This document shows, one piece after another, positions 23,610 through 28,746 of a stretch of 28,746 nt of DNA. The translations under genes were made by a program, and so were the position numbers. Below the pieces are notes generated by a model. It was not told the origin of the DNA. It saw only the letters and a list, made by a program, of their open reading frames with translations, and made no database searches. This DNA comes from CAYGZA01 sp964354135 (lineage in GTDB: Bacteria > Planctomycetota > Planctomycetia > Pirellulales > Thermoguttaceae): NCBI GenBank assembly GCA_964354135.1, contig CAYGZA010000044.1, positions 1 to 28,746 on the forward strand, given 5' to 3'. The number at the start of each line of letters is the position of its first letter. The first letter of the stretch is position 1.

Positions 23610-23819
23610 TCAGGCGGTCGGGTCCGGCGGGAGCTGAAAGTGTCCCGCAACGACGCCGGGGACGGTAATGTCCTCATCGAGTTCTTCCCATCGCAGCGCG
23701 TAACCGTCCAACTCAACTTTCACTTTCCGGAGCATCTCATCCGACGCCTCCTTGAGCCGCCTGAAACGGCCGGCCGGAAACCCCACGATCCGCCCGTCGG
23801 TCAACTCCAAGAAGACCAT
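23610..23819 (-). CDS. DUF2442-type small protein (second copy)
   Basis: The 69-residue protein starts MVFLELTDGRIVGFPAGRFR and continues RLKEASDEMLRKVKVELDGY, then ALRWEELDEDITVPGVVAG. LTDGR..gfP...fRRL.eA and W.ELDEDI.V.gv.aG form the DUF2442 signature. It starts seven bases after the stop of the HzsA-like gene, with GAGGGG immediately before its ATG, and lies 115 bases upstream of the RelE-type toxin on the same strand. A toxin-antitoxin pair is thus bracketed by two DUF2442 genes of different subtypes. The 23495-23609 interval between them holds no convincing gene. Confidence 0.75.
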   Translation of the reverse strand: MVFLELTDGRIVGFPAGRFRRLKEASDEMLRKVKVELDGYALRWEELDEDITVPGVVAGHFQLPPDPTA

Positions 23820-23826
23820 GCGCCCC

Positions 23827-26379
23827 TCAGTTCAGCGTCGGGAGAACCACTTCCCCACGCGCCTGGGCAGTGGTGTTCTCATAGGAGCCGAAGAACTCCG
23901 AGTTCGAGTCGAGCCACAGGGTGATGCGGTGCAGGTCTTCGTCGGCAAGCTTCACGCCGTAGTGGTCGGGCCCGAGGTACTTCATGAGCTTCGAGGCCCG
24001 GGCGCCGAACTGGCCGGGCGTGGTGCGGCTGCCGCCGTGGACGCCCGTGTTGATCGCCCCGTTGGTCACGTGGAAGTAGAAGCCGTACTTGGCCGCCAGG
24101 TTGGTATACGAGCGGGTCCAGCCGTGGGAGCCTTCGATCGTGCCGCGGAGGTCCACGGCCTTCTTCTCCTCGTGGCACCCGACGCAGTAGCGGTCCAGCA
24201 CCGGCTGCACCAGGCGGACGTAGCTGAACGGGCTGGAGCCGTCCACGTCGGGCGTGATCTTCGAGGGGGCCCGGAGCATCGCCAGCGGCGTGCTGCGCTC
24301 CGGCGGCGGCGGGCGGTGCTTCGGCTCGTGGCAGCCCTGGCAGGTGAGCCGCTCGCCCGGATGGACGTAGGTGCCGGAGCGCATCGACTGGATCGCCAGC
24401 CCGCGATCGTCGAGGGCCTGGAAGTAAATCTCCTTGCCGACCGGGGCGTCGAAATAGGCGCTCCCGTCCGGCTCGACGGGCACGGTCCCGAGCACGGCCC
24501 GGGCGTTGGTCTGCTCGGCCACGCCGATCCGCGGCTGGTTGGGCGGCGGGGTCGTCTTGGGGAGCACCTGGATGACCCGCAGGGCGGCTACCTTCGCGCC
24601 GGAGGGCCAGGGGAAATCGCTGTCGTAGACGTTGGTGACGGCGATCGTCGCCACGGGGATTCGCCCGCCGGCCCTTTGGATATCCTCGGCCGTCTGCACC
24701 GTCTGCGACGGGATGACCGGCGGGGTGGGCCGCGGCTGCAAGGGGATGGGGCTCAGGCACGAAATGGCCGGGTCGCGGTAGATCAGCTCCTTGTTGCCGA
24801 AGCGGTCGATCCAGTAGATGCCGCGATTGACGGCCTCGGCGTCGTAGACACAGAGGTAGTCGTCTTCGCTCAAGGGCCAGGCCGTGCCGTAGCACATGTA
24901 CTTTTCGATCGGCCGCCCTTCGGCCTCCGGGAACGGGAGGTCGGGCGTGAGCCGCTCCAGTTGCGAGGTGCCCCCGTCGTCCAGCGGCCGGTGGTCGATC
25001 AGGACGAGTGACCCGAAGGCGTGCCCGTGATGGGCCCCCGTCGTGGCCACGAACTTGCTGGAGCCGGGGACCGCGCGGATGTCCATCTCCATCCACGGCC
25101 GGCTCTCGCGCCTGAGCGGGTAATTGCCGTGGAAAGATCGCGGGTCGCGGCCGTCCGGAAAGCTGGTCCACAGGTGGTGGGCGATGTTCGTATCCCGGTC
25201 CACGTAGTCCCAGCGGCTGTAGACGATACGGCCGTCGTTGGCCACGCTGGGGTGCCATTCGTGGGTCTCGTGGAAGCTGATGCAGATAACGTCGCTTGAG
25301 TCCGGCTTCATGGAGAACATCGCGTAGACCGGGCAGTGCCGGCCGCACCGCAAGTAGCCCCCGCGCCGCTCGGTGATGAACGCGATGCGGCCGTTGGGCA
25401 GGAAGCAGGGGTCGAAGTCGTCGGTCGGGCCGTCGGTGAGCTGCACCAGGCCGGTGCCGTCGGCATGGACCTTGAAGATGTGGTAGCTGATCTCGGGGCC
25501 CCAGAGGTAAGTCTCTTTGCCTTTCGACTTGGAGTAGGCCGAGGCTTCGGTGTAGGCGAAGAGGATGGTGCGGCCGTCGAACGAAAGCTCGGGCGAGAGG
25601 AAGGCCCCGCCTTCGAGCTTGCGGCCGGCCATGCGCCCCTTCTCGACGACGGAGTGCTCCAGCAGGTTCACGAGCCTCGGGCTCGGCCCGAAGGGATCGC
25701 GGAGCACGAACAGCCCGCCGCCGGGCTTGGCGTTGCAGCCGTAGAACTGGTCGCACATGTGGAACACGCCGGTGGAATCGTGCCGCTTGATGAACAAGAG
25801 CTTATCGAAGCTCAGAAGCGGGTTCGAGAAGGCGATCTCGCGGACCACGCAACGGGCATCGAGGTAGATTGCTCGGCGGGCCTCGGAGGGGGGCTCGCCG
25901 GCCTTCTCCAGTCCGACCAGCCGGGCGTCGAGTTGTGCCAGTTGGGCAAGGAGGGGATCGAGCCGCGCGGCGCCGGCTTTCGGGCGGAGCCGGGCGGCCA
26001 GTTGCTCCCCGCGGCGGATCACGTCGCGGGTGTGGGCCAGCGAGAAAGCACCGTCATCACGCTGTCCCTGTGCGACCCCCTCACCCGGCCTCGTCCCCAC
26101 GGGGGAAAGGAGGTTCTGAGAGGCCCTCTTGGCAACGGAGTACTGCCCGACGCTCTTTTGATCCGCCGGCTTGCCCAGGGCGATGTTCTTCTGCGGGGCG
26201 TCCGCAGGCTGCGAGAATCGCCGATCCCGGTCGATCCAGTCGGCCTCGATCAAGGCCCCCATCGACCCGCCCGCCTCAATGCCTGGCGGCTGCGCGGCCG
26301 GCCCGGGCTTCTTCTCCACGGCAAGGGCCGCAACGGCGATGGCAAGCACGCAGAATCCAGCACTGAGGACGGATCGCAT
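23827..26379 (-). CDS. Secreted dihaem HzsA-like (hydrazine synthase alpha domain) beta-propeller protein
   Basis: The 850-residue protein starts at an ATG with GGGAGGT six bases upstream and has a signal peptide (MRSVLSAGFCVLAIAVAALA). A helical N-terminal region is followed by a beta-propeller with TolB/PD40-like blades (SFDGRTILFAYTEA, FKVHADGTGLVQLTDGPTDD, FLPNGRIAFITERRGGYLRC, VANDGRIVYSRWDYVDRD). C-terminal cytochrome c motifs are CQGCH (Cys681, Cys684, His685) and CVGCH (Cys732, Cys735, His736), so two covalently bound haems are expected outside the cytoplasm. The layout matches the hydrazine synthase alpha-subunit domain family that is abundant in non-anammox planctomycetes. The other hydrazine synthase subunits are absent, so anammox activity is not implied; an extracellular redox role is inferred. 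Residues of about 85-112 look like an inserted repeat. Confidence 0.88.
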   Translation of the reverse strand: MRSVLSAGFCVLAIAVAALAVEKKPGPAAQPPGIEAGGSMGALIEADWIDRDRRFSQPADAPQKNIALGKPADQKSVGQYSVAKRASQNLLSPVGTRPGEGVAQGQRDDGAFSLAHTRDVIRRGEQLAARLRPKAGAARLDPLLAQLAQLDARLVGLEKAGEPPSEARRAIYLDARCVVREIAFSNPLLSFDKLLFIKRHDSTGVFHMCDQFYGCNAKPGGGLFVLRDPFGPSPRLVNLLEHSVVEKGRMAGRKLEGGAFLSPELSFDGRTILFAYTEASAYSKSKGKETYLWGPEISYHIFKVHADGTGLVQLTDGPTDDFDPCFLPNGRIAFITERRGGYLRCGRHCPVYAMFSMKPDSSDVICISFHETHEWHPSVANDGRIVYSRWDYVDRDTNIAHHLWTSFPDGRDPRSFHGNYPLRRESRPWMEMDIRAVPGSSKFVATTGAHHGHAFGSLVLIDHRPLDDGGTSQLERLTPDLPFPEAEGRPIEKYMCYGTAWPLSEDDYLCVYDAEAVNRGIYWIDRFGNKELIYRDPAISCLSPIPLQPRPTPPVIPSQTVQTAEDIQRAGGRIPVATIAVTNVYDSDFPWPSGAKVAALRVIQVLPKTTPPPNQPRIGVAEQTNARAVLGTVPVEPDGSAYFDAPVGKEIYFQALDDRGLAIQSMRSGTYVHPGERLTCQGCHEPKHRPPPPERSTPLAMLRAPSKITPDVDGSSPFSYVRLVQPVLDRYCVGCHEEKKAVDLRGTIEGSHGWTRSYTNLAAKYGFYFHVTNGAINTGVHGGSRTTPGQFGARASKLMKYLGPDHYGVKLADEDLHRITLWLDSNSEFFGSYENTTAQARGEVVLPTLN
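26065..26125. repeat. Palindromic repeat-like insertion inside the HzsA-like gene
   Basis: The stretch containing CCCTCACCCGGCCTCGTCCC and then ACGGGGGAAAGGAGG has the composition and CCCTCACCC start of a common intergenic palindrome; a related one occurs at 26504-26545. It is translated in frame as NLLSPVGTRPGEGVAQGQRD (about residues 88-107), a low-complexity segment that interrupts the helical N-terminal region. Confidence 0.45.
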
Positions 26380-26418
26380 TTCAGGACCTCCCAGCCGGTC
26401 TACAACAGGTTCGCCTGC

Positions 26419-26447
26419 ATTATAGCCAGGTTTTGGCGCTGCGCGAA
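26419..26447 (-). promoter_or_regulatory. Promoter of the HzsA-like gene
   Basis: A perfect TATAAT (26424-26419) on the minus strand lies about 40 bases before the ATG. The best -35 at 17 bases is TTCGCG (26447-26442), a weak match, so the promoter may depend on an activator or another sigma factor. Confidence 0.5.
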
Positions 26448-26503
26448 CCGTGGTTGTGATTAGCGGCCAGCCAGCAACGACTGCGTGTTTTCACCGCCGC
26501 GTG

Positions 26504-26545
26504 CCCTCACCCCCTGCCCCTCTCCCGCGGACGGGCGAGGGGAGT
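26504..26545. repeat. CCCTCACCC-type palindromic element after the FAD oxidoreductase gene
   Basis: CCCTCACCCCCTG is followed by CCCCTCTCCCG (26517-26527) and CGGGCGAGGGG (26532-26542), which pair with one mismatch around GCGGA-type loop bases. It abuts the stop of the minus-strand oxidoreductase at 26545, so it may terminate that operon. It resembles the insertion at 26065-26125. Confidence 0.5.
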
Positions 26546-28233
26546 TATCGTCGGACGTCCGCTACGATGGGAAGTCCCGACTCGCGGGGCTCGTCCTTCC
26601 AGGCCAAGGCTGCCGTCGGGCAGGCAGCGACGCACTCCGCAGCCACCTTGCTCAGGGCCTCTTCCAACGGGCGGTTGAAGGGGACGCCGACGCGGACGTC
26701 GAACCCCCGGCCGATGAACGTCAGTCCGAGCGGCTCCTTGGCCGTAGCGGCAATCTGGATGCACAGCCCGCAGTCGATGCACTTGCCCGGCTCGTAGATC
26801 ACGCCGGACGAGAAAGGGGCCGGGAGCCGTTTCTCTCTACGAGCGTCACCCTCGCACTCGGCGGATTCAAGAAAGGACTCCCGCCCCCCTTTTCCCGTCA
26901 GGAGGAATTGCCGCACGGGCCGGCGATGGTCGTGGAACCGGCCCGGCTCCGCCCCGTAGACGGCCGCGTAGCGGCGGAGCTTGCAGCTTGTCAGGGCCCG
27001 GCAATCGCAGTGCAGGCAGCGCGCGGCCTGTTGGACTGCCTCGATCGGACTGAAACCTCGGGCTCGATCGGCATCCTGCCGCGCGGCGGGGCCGGCCAGC
27101 GTCACCAGGCCGGCGACCTCGCCCTCTTCCAGTTTGCCGATCCTCGTGGAGAAGGGTTTTTCGCGGGGCTCGACTCCGCGGCCGCTGAGATACTGGTGAA
27201 GCGCGCCGGCCGCTTCGTGCCCGTCGGCCACGCTGCGGACTACGAGTCCCTTGGCGCGGATCGCGCTACCCGCGGCAAAGACGCCCGCAAGGCTCGTCTG
27301 GAAGGTCTCCTTGTCGACGAGGATCCCGTGGGGGGTCGGCTTGAGGCCCCATTGCTGCGCCTGCTCTTTGCCGGTCGAGCCGCAGGCCAAGAGCACGGTG
27401 TCGAACCGGCCGCGGAGCTCCTCCAGCGTGGGCTCGCGGCCGACGGTTGTGCTTGCGTGCAGCTCCACGCCGAGCCGGAGGATGGCGGCGATCTCGGCCG
27501 CGAGCAGGTCGCGGGGGAGTTCCTCGGCGGTGGTTTCGCGGTGGAGTCGGCCGCCCGGCTGCGGCTGGTCGTCGAAGATCGTCACCGCGTGCCCTTCGCG
27601 GCGGAGATAGTAGGCGGCCGAGAGCCCGGTGGGGCCGGCGCCGATGATTGCCACGCGTTTGCCCGAGGGCGGCCTGCACTCCGGCACGTAGGGGTTTTCG
27701 GAGGCGAGGTCCACGTCGGCGACGAATCGCTTGAGCTGGCAGACGGCCACGGCCCCGTCGGCGGCGCCGCGGCGGCAGCCTTTTTCGCACGGCCTGGGGC
27801 AAATCCGGCCGAGCACCGCCGGGAGGGCAATGGCGGCTTTGACGGTCACGATCGCATCCCGGACGTTCTCGGCCGTGATCTGCCGGAGCATGACCGGGAT
27901 GTCCATGTGCGCCGGGCAGGTGAAGTGGCACGGGGCCAGGCAGTCGCCCACGTGGTCGCTCAGCAGAAGCTCCAGCGCCGTCTTCCGCACCTGGTGGACC
28001 TCCGGCGTTTCGCTCTGGACCTCCATCCCGTCTTCGGCCGGCGTCGCGCAGGAGGGCACAAACCCGTTGCGGCCGCGAACCTTGACCATGCACACCAGGC
28101 AGGAGGTGGACGGCTTGAAGCCCTCCAGGTGGCAGAGCGTGGGGACGTCGATCCCCAGCAGCCGGGCAGCCTCCAGGAGCGTGCTTCCCGGCGGGACTTC
28201 CACTGGGCGGACGTCAATGGTCAGGCGGGGCAT
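26545..28233 (-). CDS. FAD-dependent iron-sulfur oxidoreductase (GltD-like core with NuoG-type 2Fe-2S domain and C-terminal 4Fe-4S)
   Basis: The product has 562 residues. Residues 1-75 are a plant-type/NuoG-type 2Fe-2S domain with Cys34, Cys45, Cys48 and Cys62. Residues 95-155 hold the GltD-like cysteine region (CLAPCHFTCP at 98-107, CPRPCEKGC at 145-153). VAIIGAGPTGLSAAYYLRRE (from 194) is the FAD-binding loop, followed by an NAD(P)-binding half with LLACGSTGKEQ and VFAAGSA. The C-terminus has CIDCGLC and later CVAACP for a 4Fe-4S cluster. Homologues transfer electrons between NAD(P)H and ferredoxin-like partners in formate dehydrogenase or hydrogenase complexes. Upstream is a NuoF/HndC-type subunit on the same strand. 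A 28-residue stretch (about 446-473, SFLESAECEGDARREKR) appears inserted. No good ribosome-binding site precedes the ATG; heptamer repeats lie there instead. Confidence 0.87.
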   Translation of the reverse strand: MPRLTIDVRPVEVPPGSTLLEAARLLGIDVPTLCHLEGFKPSTSCLVCMVKVRGRNGFVPSCATPAEDGMEVQSETPEVHQVRKTALELLLSDHVGDCLAPCHFTCPAHMDIPVMLRQITAENVRDAIVTVKAAIALPAVLGRICPRPCEKGCRRGAADGAVAVCQLKRFVADVDLASENPYVPECRPPSGKRVAIIGAGPTGLSAAYYLRREGHAVTIFDDQPQPGGRLHRETTAEELPRDLLAAEIAAILRLGVELHASTTVGREPTLEELRGRFDTVLLACGSTGKEQAQQWGLKPTPHGILVDKETFQTSLAGVFAAGSAIRAKGLVVRSVADGHEAAGALHQYLSGRGVEPREKPFSTRIGKLEEGEVAGLVTLAGPAARQDADRARGFSPIEAVQQAARCLHCDCRALTSCKLRRYAAVYGAEPGRFHDHRRPVRQFLLTGKGGRESFLESAECEGDARREKRLPAPFSSGVIYEPGKCIDCGLCIQIAATAKEPLGLTFIGRGFDVRVGVPFNRPLEEALSKVAAECVAACPTAALAWKDEPRESGLPIVADVRR

Positions 28234-28239
28234 GGGGAA

Positions 28240-28313
28240 GGGTTCAGGGTTCGGGGGTCAGGGTTCAGAGCCGGGCCGTGTCGGCCCGGTGAGGGTTCGG
28301 GGTTCAGGGTTCA
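28240..28313. repeat. GGGTTCA heptamer array interrupted by a palindrome
   Basis: Four seven-base units (GGGTTCA and variants, 28240-28267) and three more (28293-28313) flank a 25-base segment containing the hairpin at 28270-28289. The array sits directly upstream of the ATG at 28233. Confidence 0.8.
28269..28289. repeat. Second copy of the dispersed GCCGGGCC hairpin
   Basis: GCCGGGCCGTGTCGGCCCGG (28270-28289) plus the preceding A is identical over 21 bases to 11328-11348. Here it is embedded in the GGGTTCA heptamer array, which supports insertion of a small mobile palindrome. Confidence 0.75.
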
Positions 28314-28320
28314 GGGAAAA

Positions 28321-28507
28321 TGACCAAGCACCAATGACCAATGACCAAGGAAACTGGCGCCGTTCGGTCCTTGGTCCTTGGTCCTTGGTCCTTGGTCCTT
28401 GGTCCTTGGTCCTTGGTCATTGGTCATTGGGCCTTGGGCCTTGGTCCTTGGTCATTGGGCCGTGGTCCTTGGTCATTGGTCCTTGAGACTTGGTCCTTGG
28501 TCATTCT
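28321..28507. repeat. TCCTTGG heptanucleotide array with inverted flank
   Basis: Twenty contiguous seven-base units run from 28368 to 28507. The first seven are perfect TCCTTGG (28368-28416), and the rest are variants such as TCATTGG and GCCTTGG. Before them, 28321-28348 holds four units of the complement (TGACCAA, GCACCAA, TGACCAA, TGACCAA), so the region can fold back on itself. It occupies most of the 302-base gap between the two redox genes, where no gene is visible. Confidence 0.9.
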
Positions 28508-28535
28508 CACTTCGTCATTCATCCTTCATCCTTTC

Positions 28536-28746
28536 TCATTCCACCACCACCGCTTCTTCCGGGCACACCTGCCGGCAGGTATCGCAGCGGGTACACTTCT
28601 CCATGTCGATCGTGTGCTGCCGGTAAGGCGTCATGGGAATCGCGTCGACCGGGCAGTGCTGGGCGCAGAGCGTGCAGCCGATGCACTTGTCGGTGATGCG
28701 GTAGCGGACCAGCTCCTTGCACCTGCCGGCCGGGCAGCGGCCCGAC
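28536..28746 (-). CDS. NuoF/HndC-type NADH-dehydrogenase-like subunit, C-terminal ferredoxin domain (partial)
   Basis: Read by hand from the right edge to a TGA at 28538-28536, about 70 codons are visible. The sequence GRCPAGRCKELVRYRIT is followed by DKCIGCTLCAQHCPVDAIPM and EKCTRCDTCRQVCPEEAVVV, a two-cluster 4Fe-4S ferredoxin domain. This is the characteristic C-terminal extension of HndC-like and HoxF/NuoF-like flavoprotein subunits of NAD(P)-linked hydrogenases and formate dehydrogenases. The N-terminal FMN/NADH part lies outside the window. It is followed on the same strand by the FAD/2Fe-2S oxidoreductase, and together they probably form an electron-transfer complex. Confidence 0.85.
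   Translation of the reverse strand, partial: SGRCPAGRCKELVRYRITDKCIGCTLCAQHCPVDAIPMTPYRQHTIDMEKCTRCDTCRQVCPEEAVVVE

Noticed and set aside
23513..23716. Small minus-strand frame between DUF2442 and the RelE-type toxin (RRERKERREFLFAESVSVRR)
   Set aside because: Low-complexity Arg/Glu composition, no ribosome-binding site and no family resemblance; treated as noncoding or promoter sequence.
23827..26379. Hydrazine synthase subunit implying anammox metabolism
   Set aside because: Only the HzsA-like domain is present, and such proteins are common in non-anammox planctomycetes. No beta/gamma subunits or hydrazine dehydrogenase are visible.

Overview
The window is GC-rich, gene-dense DNA most consistent with a free-living Planctomycetota bacterium (probably Pirellulales-like), apparently from a draft or metagenome scaffold because it holds a 100-base run of N. 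The lineage inference rests on several gene types seen together: a hydrazine-synthase-alpha-like c-type cytochrome, leucine-rich-repeat proteins with the FQYSLRTLLL leader, a Tat-exported sugar phosphate isomerase-like protein, an arsenal of secreted glycosidases, and a fragment carrying SIGWGIRGNFGHEYGAM. No rRNA, tRNA or CRISPR array was recognised.

Left part (1-17173): polysaccharide utilisation. Two coupled uncharacterised minus-strand genes run off the left edge. They face a secreted GH38-type alpha-mannosidase-like enzyme, followed by a small membrane protein and a truncated gene fragment. A GH106-type alpha-L-rhamnosidase-like enzyme (minus) is divergent from a two-domain secreted protein (helical toroid plus Asp-box beta-propeller). 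Next comes a secreted F5/8C-domain helical protein, and then three tightly coupled cytoplasmic genes (Gfo/Idh/MocA oxidoreductase, zinc alcohol dehydrogenase, FGGY sugar kinase) joined by ATGA overlaps. The simplest reading is extracellular release of sugars from a rhamnose/mannose-containing glycan, then oxidation and phosphorylation inside the cell.

Middle part (17073-23826): a plastic, debris-rich zone. It holds a tandem duplication of a leucine-rich-repeat gene broken by the assembly gap, relics of a beta-propeller gene, an arabinofuranosidase-like C-terminus and a hicBA toxin-antitoxin locus, an intact Tat-exported isomerase-like gene, and a RelE-type toxin with its antitoxin flanked on both sides by DUF2442 genes. 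It also holds a compact three-gene operon with lower GC: a TIGR04255-like protein, a 63-aa acidic protein and an uncharacterised 184-aa protein with QGDIF and LSQDCDL motifs. This operon has its own near-consensus promoter and is the best candidate in the window for an undescribed, possibly defence-related, system.

Right part (23827-28746): respiratory or redox genes on the minus strand. There is a secreted dihaem HzsA-like propeller protein whose N-terminal region appears to have been invaded by a palindromic repeat, a FAD/iron-sulfur oxidoreductase, and the ferredoxin-like C-terminus of a NuoF/HndC-type subunit. The last two are separated by heptanucleotide repeat arrays (GGGTTCA and TCCTTGG) containing a 21-nt hairpin that also occurs at 11328-11348.
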